Source: Rickettsiella grylli
GTDB taxonomy: Bacteria > Pseudomonadota > Gammaproteobacteria > Diplorickettsiales > Diplorickettsiaceae
Assembly (NCBI RefSeq): GCF_000168295.1
Contig: NZ_AAQJ02000001.1
Location: 1,327,001-1,391,000 of the forward strand
Direction of reading: 5' to 3'
Length of the DNA: 64,000 nucleotides
The notes below the pieces were generated by a model, which searched no databases, was not told the origin of the DNA, and worked only from the letters and a program-made list of their open reading frames with translations. The translations under genes and the position numbers were made by a program. Every line of letters begins with the position of its first letter. Position 1 is the first letter of the stretch. Below are positions 28,953-37,353 of the stretch, piece after piece.

Positions 28953-29804
28953 TTAAAAAGAATTTTTATCTACATTTTGATAAGTTTGCTGACTAGATTG
29001 AGTTTCATTTAAAGAAAGACTTCTAAAAAAGAGTGAATTAAAAGGCGCTTGTACTGTAGATTCTATATTTTTACACTTCTTATTCGTTTTAGTGGGTCGC
29101 AAATCAAGCCAATGAAAAGCATGTTCTTTAGTTCTATTATTTTCATTAATATGTTTAATAGCATAATGAAGTATGTTGGTTACTGCGCCAGGATAAACTA
29201 TTGCTAAATTTTCTTTATCTTTTGCAAGCACGTGAAAAACAGCGCATTCTTCAATAAGGAATTGACGAGAATTCTCTTCTGCTTTTTGATAGGCCACCCC
29301 TATTACTCTAGAAGGACGATGCGTATATTCTTTTGAAGAAATTTCTAGCGCTTCTTTAAAATTGTTATCTTCTTCATCTAACTTTTTAATTTCATGAAAA
29401 TAATGTTCGAAATCTTTGTCTTCTTTTAAAGCCTCCCAATGAACAAATTCATAATTAATAGTTAAACTGGAAAAGAGTGGCTTATAGTTCATAACCCATT
29501 TCTCTCCTTGTTTGATAGATTTAGTAAACGCTTCCTTAGGATCAATATTATCATCTACTTCAATATTAAATCGTTGTAAACTATCGGCCACAACGATAAG
29601 TACTTTTTGAGGTTTCACTTCTTTTACGAAGTTGACAAAACGTTCAACCCATTTATTTTCAAACTTTTCTTTACCTACACTCACCAGATAAATAAGATTT
29701 TTTTCATGAAAAGAGACCCCATTTAAATAGTAATTTGGAAAGTTTCCACAATGGGCAATTCGATAGCTGGGTGCTTTTATAGAATTATTATTATTTTTTA
29801 GCAT
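28953..29804 (-). CDS. Cyclodipeptide synthase 2 (XYP subfamily, altered active-site Tyr)
   Basis: 283 residues. Features: NLIYLVSVGKEKFENKWV with Ser42 at the nucleophile position, VVADSLQRFNIEVDD, YEFVHWEAL, FLIEECAVF with Glu186, and IVYPGAVTNILHYAIKHI with Tyr204-Pro205. By eye, the position of AlbC Tyr178 is Phe182, whereas the first CDPS keeps Tyr. The two CDPSs are only distantly similar, so they are not a recent duplication and probably use different aminoacyl-tRNAs. The ATG at 29804 has an AAAGG site 9 bases upstream. The gene is followed by a PAS kinase gene. Confidence 0.85.
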   Translation of the reverse strand: MLKNNNNSIKAPSYRIAHCGNFPNYYLNGVSFHEKNLIYLVSVGKEKFENKWVERFVNFVKEVKPQKVLIVVADSLQRFNIEVDDNIDPKEAFTKSIKQGEKWVMNYKPLFSSLTINYEFVHWEALKEDKDFEHYFHEIKKLDEEDNNFKEALEISSKEYTHRPSRVIGVAYQKAEENSRQFLIEECAVFHVLAKDKENLAIVYPGAVTNILHYAIKHINENNRTKEHAFHWLDLRPTKTNKKCKNIESTVQAPFNSLFFRSLSLNETQSSQQTYQNVDKNSF

Positions 29805-29931
29805 TGATGATAACCTTTAAATATTTTTATTGAGTGAATACGTCTTTGATTATTTTAAATTTTCGTAAATTTGTCAATCAATGAATGATCTGTTTTTGCT
29901 TATTTTTAAAAAGTTTAAATTTTTTTTATTT

Positions 29932-30528
29932 TCATGATAAGCACTTCTCTTTTGTATGCACAATACTCCATTGCTGATATTGAATAATACTATTCAACGC
30001 ATCAACGAGAATTGAAAGAGGTAAATGACGTAAATCAAATAATGTTTGTAGCAATTCTATGGGCCCGCCATGTCGTTTCCACTTTTGCTTAAGCAGTTTT
30101 AATTGATGACGAAATTCTTTTTCATAACGGAGTATTAACGATTTCTGAATCGCTTCTTTTAAGCCTTCGATACGACATGTTTTCACTAACGCTGCATCCG
30201 CACCTTGCGCTAAATATTTTTCTTCATCATTTTTATTAATATAAGCACTCCATATAATAAGGGGGGTTGTTGCATTGAATTCACTTTTACGGACAATTTC
30301 AGCAATACCTTGACCTAATAACGTTCCATGCAAATTGATATCCCCGATAATAAGATCGTAGGTTTTACGCTTTACGCAATGAACGGCCTTGTCGTAATCA
30401 TCACTTAAGTCAACGTGATAGTTCAATTGGTGTAAATAATAGGTCATGATTTTTTGGCATGCTACATTGTCTTCTATTAATAGCGCCTTAGATTTATCTT
30501 GACTTTCTTCTTTTTGGGACGGTTCCAT
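29932..30528 (-). CDS. Stand-alone response regulator receiver protein
   Basis: 198 residues. Receiver domain ~12-125: acidic pocket Glu19/Asp20 in LLIEDN, acceptor Asp63 in LIIGDINLHG, conserved Thr/Ser region IIWSAY and Lys116. The remaining ~75 residues (RHQLKLLKQKWKRHGG ...) are helical, with no recognisable DNA-binding or enzymatic domain. It is next to the CDPS-kinase cluster and on the same strand, so it is the obvious phosphate acceptor for the two kinases that lack receivers. Output may be by protein contact. Confidence 0.85.
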   Translation of the reverse strand: MEPSQKEESQDKSKALLIEDNVACQKIMTYYLHQLNYHVDLSDDYDKAVHCVKRKTYDLIIGDINLHGTLLGQGIAEIVRKSEFNATTPLIIWSAYINKNDEEKYLAQGADAALVKTCRIEGLKEAIQKSLILRYEKEFRHQLKLLKQKWKRHGGPIELLQTLFDLRHLPLSILVDALNSIIQYQQWSIVHTKEKCLS

Positions 30529-30564
30529 ACAAGCTCCTTGTTTAAAAAATGAAAATGAATCGGT

Positions 30565-31305
30565 TTATAGCGACAATTGAGATAACGTTTGATGTAACTT
30601 TTCGAGCGGCTCTGCATTATTTATTTTTTGAAAAAAAAGAAAATGACCATTGATTGCTTTATTCAAAATAAACGCTGTTCCTAACGTTAATATCAACAAT
30701 AAAATATTAGCGAATAGCATTTTATAATGATAATCCTGCTCTATTACTATCAGTTTCGCTTTATCCATAATAAAAAGTGCTCTCAGTTTATATTCTTCAT
30801 AGTTTATTTCATTTGTTTTAAAATAAGCACGATTTATTCTTTTAAAATCAAAAACAAGTTCATGTATAGCATCACCCTCAGCATTAAATTGTTGGCGAAA
30901 TAAATCGTTAGCTTTATCGAATAAGGCATCTAATTGAATTTCAATGTCCGCATAGATTAAAAATTGAGCATTGATTTTGGATGTGCACTCTGAAAACTCA
31001 ATATTTTTTAGACAAGTAAAATAATTTGAATGCTTTGAAAAAAACGCCTCTGCTTCTTTTAATTTTCTAACCGAATCAATATTATCGATCGATTCAAATT
31101 GAATATTTTTAAGGTGCTTCATTCCCAGGTCGATCAATTCGAGATAAAAATAGGCCTGACTGACGCGATAATATCTATTTTGTTTTTCAAATATGTTCTT
31201 TTTGTCATGTATACTTTTTTTTTCTTCTTCCAATTTTTCTAAAAGAGTCGCTAAAAATTCTTTTATGGCCGCATTTTTCTTATTATTGTCAATATCAATT
31301 AGCAT
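30565..31305 (-). CDS. Effector-like protein with hydrophobic LFF C-terminal module
   Basis: About 246 residues of helical, charged protein with one hydrophobic segment near the C terminus (LFANILLLILTLGTAFIL), then NKAINGHFLFF and an amphipathic end. The last ~125 residues align with the end of the 837-residue repeat protein: shared LD.L..KA..L, I...Y..KA..I, LLLI.TLG....NK...G.FLFF. The ATG at 31305 with AGGA 8 bases upstream is preferred over 31338. The function is unknown. A C-terminal membrane hairpin shared by otherwise different proteins suggests a common targeting module. Bases 31339-31632 upstream contain no supported gene. Confidence 0.7.
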   Translation of the reverse strand: MLIDIDNNKKNAAIKEFLATLLEKLEEEKKSIHDKKNIFEKQNRYYRVSQAYFYLELIDLGMKHLKNIQFESIDNIDSVRKLKEAEAFFSKHSNYFTCLKNIEFSECTSKINAQFLIYADIEIQLDALFDKANDLFRQQFNAEGDAIHELVFDFKRINRAYFKTNEINYEEYKLRALFIMDKAKLIVIEQDYHYKMLFANILLLILTLGTAFILNKAINGHFLFFQKINNAEPLEKLHQTLSQLSL

Positions 31306-31632
31306 ATTATTTTCCTGTCCATTATGGACGTGTCTCATGAAAATAGTTCAACGACGAAAAACTTTTTATACCGATGAGTATCCGTTCATTTTTTTAGTGT
31401 GTAACGAATTAGGTAAATATAGTTTACCTGAATTTGTCTAAAAAGATAATATATAATCTATTAATTGAATAATACAATGCGCTGTAATAAATTATTTAGT
31501 GTTTCTTCGTTTGGCGACATCATTCAAATGTCCATTTCATAAAACGTTTCTGAAGAAAATTTACACTTTAAGGAAAAAATGTGTGCATTAAAAAAAAGGC
31601 TACTTTTTATAACAACGCTAAAATTAAATCAT

Positions 31633-32514
31633 TTAAAATTTTTTAGTATAGAAATGACAATAAGGTTGCTTTTTTGTTTTTTCATAATAATTTTGGTGGT
31701 AATCTTCGGCCTTCCAAAATTTAGTTGCGGGTGTCAGCGTGGTAACAACCTGAAAACCTTTGTTTTTTAATTGCTTAATCAGCTTTAATGCTATTTCTTT
31801 TTGTTCGGGATTCGTATAAAAAATTTCAGAGCGGTATTGTTCACCGCTATCCGGGCCTTGCTGGTTTAATTGTTCAGGATCATGAATTTCAAAAAAATGT
31901 TTCGCGAGTGTTTCATAACTTACTTTCTGAGGATCGAAAATAATTTCTACGGCTTCTGCATGACCTGTATTTCGAGTACATACTTCTTCATAGCTAGGGT
32001 TCGATGTGTGCCCTCCTATGTATCCAGATGTGATTGAAATAATTCCTGGAAGTTGCTTCATTAAATGTTCCACGCCCCAAAAACACCCGCCCGCAAAGAT
32101 CGCTGTTTCTTTTTTATACGCTTTCTCCTTTTCTTTTTTTTCTAGCGTTTTTTTATTGAATTCTTTAGGAATAAATTCTAACGATATCGAATTAACACAA
32201 TGTCGAATATTTTTAGGCGTCAGCCTCTCACCCTGAAAAACATGACCCAGATGTGCTCCACACCTCTGACAAACAATTTCAGTACGATGCCCATCTGGAT
32301 CGGGAACTCGTTTAATTGCACCTGTTATTTCATCATCAAAACTAGGCCAGCCAGAGCCAGAATCAAACTTGGCTGATGAGTGATACAATAATGACCCACA
32401 TTGTTTACACGCATAGTCTCCTTGCTTATTAAATCGGACATATTTTCCTGAATAAGGAGGTTCTGTGCCTTTTGATAAAATAACATGCGCTTCTAAAGGC
32501 GTCAGTTTTTTCAT
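31633..32514 (-). CDS. msrBA: MsrB-MsrA fusion, peptide methionine sulfoxide reductase
   Basis: 293 residues in MsrB-then-MsrA order. MsrB (1-~125) has zinc CxxC pairs (CKQC, CQRCGAHLGH), GWPSFD and catalytic Cys in RHCVNS. MsrA (~135-290) has the active-site GGCFWG and GYIGGHTSNPSYEEVC, TGHAEAVEI and YHQNYYEK. The fusion repairs both R and S sulfoxides of methionine. No signal peptide is visible, so it is cytoplasmic. It pairs functionally with the peroxiredoxin gene just upstream. Confidence 0.94.
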   Translation of the reverse strand: MKKLTPLEAHVILSKGTEPPYSGKYVRFNKQGDYACKQCGSLLYHSSAKFDSGSGWPSFDDEITGAIKRVPDPDGHRTEIVCQRCGAHLGHVFQGERLTPKNIRHCVNSISLEFIPKEFNKKTLEKKEKEKAYKKETAIFAGGCFWGVEHLMKQLPGIISITSGYIGGHTSNPSYEEVCTRNTGHAEAVEIIFDPQKVSYETLAKHFFEIHDPEQLNQQGPDSGEQYRSEIFYTNPEQKEIALKLIKQLKNKGFQVVTTLTPATKFWKAEDYHQNYYEKTKKQPYCHFYTKKF

Positions 32515-32590
32515 GATTTAGAACTCATTATAAATTGATAAATTATAGTTTAATTTTAGGGTATTTAGCTTAACAAGCCATTTTTTAACC

Positions 32591-32619
32591 TTAAAAAAAA
32601 ACCCGCTCAGCGCGGGTTT
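32591..32619 (-). terminator. Rho-independent terminator of the peroxiredoxin gene
   Basis: Read on the minus strand, an 8-bp stem AAACCCGC/GCGGGTTT with a 5-base loop is followed by an uninterrupted T run (complement of 32592-32598). It lies 20 bases after the peroxiredoxin stop and separates it from msrBA. Confidence 0.85.
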
Positions 32620-32638
32620 CTGTTGGACTCAGGCATTT

Positions 32639-33193
32639 TTAAGCCGCTTCGGTAATATCAATGGTTTGTTGGCCTTTCTGCCAATTACAGGGACAGAGGC
32701 CTCCGTTTTGCAACGCATGAAGTATCCGTAATACCTCCTGTGGATTACGTCCAACACTCAAATCGGTCACCATATTAAAGCGAATAATCCCTTCTGGATC
32801 GATAATAAACGTGGCACGTTGTGCAACACCGGCATCGTTATCTAATATGCCTAAATGACTGCATAACTCACGTTTAATATCACTTAACATGGGGAAGGAA
32901 AGCGCGCGTAACTCATCATTATATTGCCGCCAAGCACGGTGTACAAATTCACTATCTGTACTTCCCCCTAATAATACGGCATTACTCTCTTTAAACTTAT
33001 CATTGAGTTCATTAAATGCCACTATTTCTGTAGGACATACAAACGTGAAATCTTTAGGCCAAAAAAACAATACGAGCCAGTTTCCGGGATAAGAAGCATG
33101 AGTAATCTCAGTAAAGGCCTTGCTGATATCGGTATCAACCGTTGCTGTGAGTTTAAATTCAGGTAATTTATCCCCTACTTTTAGCATTGACAT
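32639..33193 (-). CDS. ahpC: AhpC-type 2-Cys peroxiredoxin
   Basis: About 184 residues. The peroxidatic Cys is in FVCPTEI after FFWPKDFT, and the C-terminal GGLCPCNW supplies the resolving Cys in an unusual CxC context. It reduces peroxides at the expense of a thiol partner, and no AhpF or AhpD gene is adjacent. The ATG at 33193 has GAGGAA 10 bases upstream; an earlier ATG at 33232 would add 13 residues. It probably protects against host-derived oxidants, together with MsrBA. Confidence 0.92.
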   Translation of the reverse strand: MSMLKVGDKLPEFKLTATVDTDISKAFTEITHASYPGNWLVLFFWPKDFTFVCPTEIVAFNELNDKFKESNAVLLGGSTDSEFVHRAWRQYNDELRALSFPMLSDIKRELCSHLGILDNDAGVAQRATFIIDPEGIIRFNMVTDLSVGRNPQEVLRILHALQNGGLCPCNWQKGQQTIDITEAA

Positions 33194-33335
33194 CGCTTTA
33201 TTTTCCTCTTCATTTTCATTTAAATAATGCATGCCTCATTGATAGGCACTTTGTTAAAGGCAGTAACCATAAATCTTTATTTACCGGTATACCGACGCTT
33301 AAAACCACGAGCCCATTATAACAGGCTCCTCTCTA

Positions 33336-34226
33336 TTAAAGAAATGATTTTTCTCTATCAACGTGATAGTTATCTTCAATGGTTCTCTCTCTAAATAATT
33401 GTTTTATAAGCTGAATAAAAGGCGATTGAAACGCTTGTTTTTCTTCATTGAAAGACAAAATAACGTTTAAATTAGCTAAAATTTGCTCTTCAAGCCGCTT
33501 TAGATAGCTTTCTTTCCGTGAAGAATGCTGCCAAAAATGGACGTTTTCATCATCACAGATGTCGTCTTGTATTTGGAACACTAACCCGACCTGATGACCG
33601 ACATTTTTTAAGGTTAAAGAATGGTCTTGAGGCAAATCAGCCGCTATCGCAGGCAACTGAAAAGCGGCCCCAAATAATGATCCGGTTTTTAAAGCGTGAA
33701 TATTTTCTGCATTGGATCTATCTGAACGACCTAACGCATTAAAATCCTTAAAATCCATCGCTTGTCCTGCGACCATCCCCTGAGCACCGACGGCCTCTGT
33801 CAATACACTCAGCATTTTAATCACTTTAAGCGATTGAAAGGGGGCTTTAAGCAGCGTATCAAAAGCCAATGCTTGCAATGCATCGCCTGCCAATAAAGCC
33901 ATTGCTTCACCAAATTGTTTATGACAACTCGGTTTCCCACGCCGCCAATCGTCATTATCCATACAGGGTAAATCATCATGAATGAGCGAATAAGCATGAA
34001 TAAACTCAATCGCACACGCAATATGATCTAAATCTTGCAAAGATAAACCTAAAACGTTTCCTAGGGTATACACATATAAGGGTCTTAAACGTTTCCCTCC
34101 ATTTAAAACTGCGTAAATCATTGCATCATATAAAGGTTTTGACAACGGGGGGGGATTCGATAGGCACTGTTTTAATAAGCCATTAATTCGATTCTGATAA
34201 CTGACAACGTTCAGTTCCATATTCAC
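33336..34226 (-). CDS. ispA: Farnesyl (geranyl) diphosphate synthase
   Basis: 296-residue trans-prenyltransferase. First Asp-rich motif DDLPCMDNDD with RRGKPSCHK following, second motif QIQDDICD, and the KTGSL and GGKRLRP segments. It condenses IPP with DMAPP/GPP to make farnesyl diphosphate for ubiquinone, undecaprenyl carriers and related products. The GTG at 34226 overlaps the xseB stop, with an ATG two codons later (34220). The xseB-ispA pair is a classic arrangement; dxs, usually next, is not adjacent. Confidence 0.93.
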   Translation of the reverse strand: MNMELNVVSYQNRINGLLKQCLSNPPPLSKPLYDAMIYAVLNGGKRLRPLYVYTLGNVLGLSLQDLDHIACAIEFIHAYSLIHDDLPCMDNDDWRRGKPSCHKQFGEAMALLAGDALQALAFDTLLKAPFQSLKVIKMLSVLTEAVGAQGMVAGQAMDFKDFNALGRSDRSNAENIHALKTGSLFGAAFQLPAIAADLPQDHSLTLKNVGHQVGLVFQIQDDICDDENVHFWQHSSRKESYLKRLEEQILANLNVILSFNEEKQAFQSPFIQLIKQLFRERTIEDNYHVDREKSFL

Positions 34227-34483
34227 ACAGCTAATTCTTCATTCATTTGAAAAGGCATCAATTCTTTTTTCTTACCGTCATCTGTATTTACCAAAATTTG
34301 TATCCGTTGTTCTGCTTTTTTTAAGGTTAATTGACAGTCTTTTAATAAACTGATTGCTCGACTAAATTGCTCTAGAGACGCTTCTAAGGTTGAATGGCCA
34401 TGCTCCATTTCCTCAACAATTTTTTCGAGCGCTTCTAAGCCTTTTTCGAACTGAAAATCGGTATTTTTTTTAGCTTTTGGCAT
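34223..34483 (-). CDS. xseB: Exodeoxyribonuclease VII small subunit
   Basis: 86 residues with the family pattern FEKGLEALEKIVEEMEHGHS followed by LEASLEQFSRAISLLKDCQ and a short charged tail. Small, helical, of typical length. It partners the large subunit XseA in degrading single-stranded DNA. It overlaps ispA by 4 bases. Confidence 0.92.
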   Translation of the reverse strand: MPKAKKNTDFQFEKGLEALEKIVEEMEHGHSTLEASLEQFSRAISLLKDCQLTLKKAEQRIQILVNTDDGKKKELMPFQMNEELAV

Positions 34484-34632
34484 GAAAATAACCTCATCGT
34501 TACTCTTGATTTAATCTGAATAAGTACACCGTAATTTGAACAATTATGGGAGTCTCACAAAATGATGTCAAATAGAGATAATACTTGCTACCATATTTCA
34601 TTCAATTTCAAGCCGCCCTTCAGGAAATAAAC

Positions 34633-35985
34633 ATGCTTTTTAAACACATTCTCGTTTATTTAAGTTTACTCTCATTCGCTCCCTTCGCGTGGGCTCAGAA
34701 CGTACATGAATACCATTTAAAAAATGGAATCACTTTATTGGTTAAAGAAGATCATCGGTCACCTATTGTTCTTTCAGAAATTTGGTACAAAGTAGGTAGT
34801 AGTTATGAACCTCATGGAATAACGGGCATCTCGCATGCTTTAGAACATATGATGTTTCGTGGAACGCATCAATTTGGACCCGGAAAATTAGAAAAAATGG
34901 TCGCAGAAAACGGCGGAGAACAAAATGCCTTCACTGATTTAGATTTTACGGCTTATTACCAAAAATTTTCTGCCGATAAATTAGCGCTTAGTTTTGAACT
35001 TGAAGCGGATAGAATGAAAAATTTATTACTGCGTTCAGAGGATTTTGCTAAAGAAATTCAAGTGATCATGGAAGAGCGACGTATGCGCATTGATGACAAC
35101 CCTCAAGAAATCCTTCTCGAGCGTCTCAATGCGGCTGCTTTTGTTGCAAACCCCTATCATCACCCTGTCATTGGTTGGAATAACGATCTACAAACGATGA
35201 CCATTGACGATCTACGGAAATGGTATAAAACCTGGTATGTTCCTAATAATGCAATACTCGTCGTTGTTGGCGATGTAAAACCTAAACGTGTTTTCCAATT
35301 AGCAAAAACGTACTTTTCAACAGTAAGCTTTTTGCCGCTTCCTCGTCTAAAGCGAGAAAAATCTATTCCTCCCCTCGGCGAAAAACGTCTCACGATTAGG
35401 ACACCTGCCCAATTACCCTGGCTCGCGATGGCTTACCCCGTACCGGTTATTAAGAAAGACTCCAATAATCAAGATCCTTATGTTTTAGATCTTATTGCAA
35501 CGCTATTATCCGGTGGAAATAGTGCGCGCTTTGCCAAAAATCTTATTAGAGGCCAACAAATTGCAGCCGAAGCGAATGCATCTTATAACCCCATCAGTCG
35601 TCTCAATAATTTATTTTTATTACAAGCGACGCCGACTGCCGGTCATTCGTTGTCAGAACTTGAATCCAGTTTATTACAACAAATCAAACAATTACAAACC
35701 TTTCGTGTCACCAGTGAAGAATTGAAACGTGCAAAAATTCAAATGACCGCCGATAAAATATATCAAAATGACTCTCTCGCTGCACAAGCTTACGACATTG
35801 GAAGCTTAGCTGCCATTAATTTACCTTGGCAAATAAGCCGAGATTATTTAAAACATATTAATCCTATAACCCCACGTCAAGTACAAAAAGTGGCTAATAA
35901 ATATTTTCTCAACACCCATTTAACGATTGCTTACTTACTTCCTTTACCGCTTTATTCAATTCATACCCATTCATTATCAGGATAG
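34633..35985 (+). CDS. M16-family zinc peptidase (active subunit)
   Basis: About 450 residues. The ATG at 34633 is preceded by AGGAA and begins a signal peptide (LVYLSLLSFAPFAWA|Q); an upstream ATG at 34585 would bury it. The zinc motif HxxEH is intact in HALEHMMFRG, with the downstream Glu in the expected helix (ELEADRM). The second M16 half is also present. It is periplasmic by prediction. Ten bases later comes a partner without the zinc site, the usual two-subunit arrangement in many proteobacteria. Confidence 0.9.
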   Translation: MLFKHILVYLSLLSFAPFAWAQNVHEYHLKNGITLLVKEDHRSPIVLSEIWYKVGSSYEPHGITGISHALEHMMFRGTHQFGPGKLEKMVAENGGEQNAFTDLDFTAYYQKFSADKLALSFELEADRMKNLLLRSEDFAKEIQVIMEERRMRIDDNPQEILLERLNAAAFVANPYHHPVIGWNNDLQTMTIDDLRKWYKTWYVPNNAILVVVGDVKPKRVFQLAKTYFSTVSFLPLPRLKREKSIPPLGEKRLTIRTPAQLPWLAMAYPVPVIKKDSNNQDPYVLDLIATLLSGGNSARFAKNLIRGQQIAAEANASYNPISRLNNLFLLQATPTAGHSLSELESSLLQQIKQLQTFRVTSEELKRAKIQMTADKIYQNDSLAAQAYDIGSLAAINLPWQISRDYLKHINPITPRQVQKVANKYFLNTHLTIAYLLPLPLYSIHTHSLSG

Positions 35986-35994
35986 GATCGTTGT

Positions 35995-37314
35995 ATGCCG
36001 CATAAATTTTATTTATATTTTTTGACTTTTTTTTTAGTATTTATTACCCGTACTCTACACGCAGAACCTCCACAATTTTCTTTAAAAATTGAACATTGGT
36101 CTACAAAAAATGGAGTTCCTGTTTATTTCGTGGCTAAAAAAGAAATACCGATTGTCGATATCGGACTATTATTTCACGGGGGCTCTGCTCAGGATAAAAA
36201 TTTCCCAGGAATTGCTCTATTTACAGCAGAAATGTTAGATCAAGGCACCCAAAATTTAAATGCCAATCAAATTGCACACCGGTTTGAAGCTGTCGGAGCA
36301 CGTTATACTGCTCAAGTCAATCAAGATATGACTGTCTTAAATTTACGGTCACTCAGCGCTCAACCCTATCTCCATTCCGCTCTAAACACGTTGACGGCTT
36401 TACTCAATAAAGCCACTTTCCCAGAAAACGCCATAAATAGAATTAGAACACAACTTTTAATCGCATTACAACAAGAAGCACAAACACCCCGTGCAGTTGC
36501 TGCCAAAGCGCTTTATAAAACACTCTACCAGCTTCATCCTTATGCTTCACCTATCTCTGGAAATAAAACAAGTATTCAGCAAATAGATCAAAAAGAATTA
36601 TTAAAATTTTATCGCCGTAACTATGTTGCCCAAAATGCGCTCATCGCTATTGTAGGAAATCTAAGCCGTGCAAAAGCAATAACGATTGCTGAACAACTTT
36701 CTGGCCGATTGGCATTCGGGAAAGCCTTGGCGCCTCTTGCTGCACCTTTACCACCTCCATCGAAAAATCAGGTAATAAAAATTTCTTATCCCTCCAAACA
36801 AACCACCATTTTTTTAGGTCAAATTGGTATCGCTGTCGAAGATCCTGATTATTTTCCACTTATTGTTGGTAATCAAATTTTAGGCGGTGGGATACTGACT
36901 TCAAAACTTTTTAATGAAATTAGAAACAAACGCGGCTTATGTTACGGCATAAATAGCGGCTTCAAGCCGTTAAAAGTTGCTGGTCCTTTCTTCATTGTAC
37001 TTCAAACGCGTCAGGATCAAGCCATCAAAGCACTCTCTTTGACACAACAAACGCTAAAAAAATTTCTGACTCAAGGTCCAACTTCCACAGAACTTTACAA
37101 TGCCAAACAAGCCCTTATCGGCAGTTTTCCACTGTCTATTTCAAATAACGAAGCCATTTTATCGGCTATAGAAAAAATTGGCTTTTATCAGCTTCCATTG
37201 GATTATTGGGAAACCTACACACAAAAAATGAATGCGGTCAATTTAGAACAAATTAAAAAAGCTTACCAACGATTTCAAGCTAAAAAAATGATTACTGTTC
37301 TGTTAGGTCAATAA
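35995..37314 (+). CDS. M16-family peptidase-like partner lacking the zinc site
   Basis: 439 residues with an N-terminal signal peptide (YFLTFFLVFITRTLHA). The expected HxxEH region reads FPGIALFTAEMLDQGTQNL, with no zinc ligands, so it is not itself catalytic. Late motifs such as SKLFNEIRNKRGLCYG are conserved and correspond to the substrate-binding R/Y pair of M16 beta partners. It presumably forms a heterodimer with the preceding gene product. Confidence 0.88.
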   Translation: MPHKFYLYFLTFFLVFITRTLHAEPPQFSLKIEHWSTKNGVPVYFVAKKEIPIVDIGLLFHGGSAQDKNFPGIALFTAEMLDQGTQNLNANQIAHRFEAVGARYTAQVNQDMTVLNLRSLSAQPYLHSALNTLTALLNKATFPENAINRIRTQLLIALQQEAQTPRAVAAKALYKTLYQLHPYASPISGNKTSIQQIDQKELLKFYRRNYVAQNALIAIVGNLSRAKAITIAEQLSGRLAFGKALAPLAAPLPPPSKNQVIKISYPSKQTTIFLGQIGIAVEDPDYFPLIVGNQILGGGILTSKLFNEIRNKRGLCYGINSGFKPLKVAGPFFIVLQTRQDQAIKALSLTQQTLKKFLTQGPTSTELYNAKQALIGSFPLSISNNEAILSAIEKIGFYQLPLDYWETYTQKMNAVNLEQIKKAYQRFQAKKMITVLLGQ

Positions 37315-37353
37315 TCGTTGACGTACAAACTAAAAAATTGAAGACCCGATTCA

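Noticed and set aside
31337-31441. 34-codon plus-strand frame starting MKIVQRRKTFYTDEY
   Set aside because: Protein-like at first sight, but short, without a ribosome-binding site, and not recognised; left out of the annotation.
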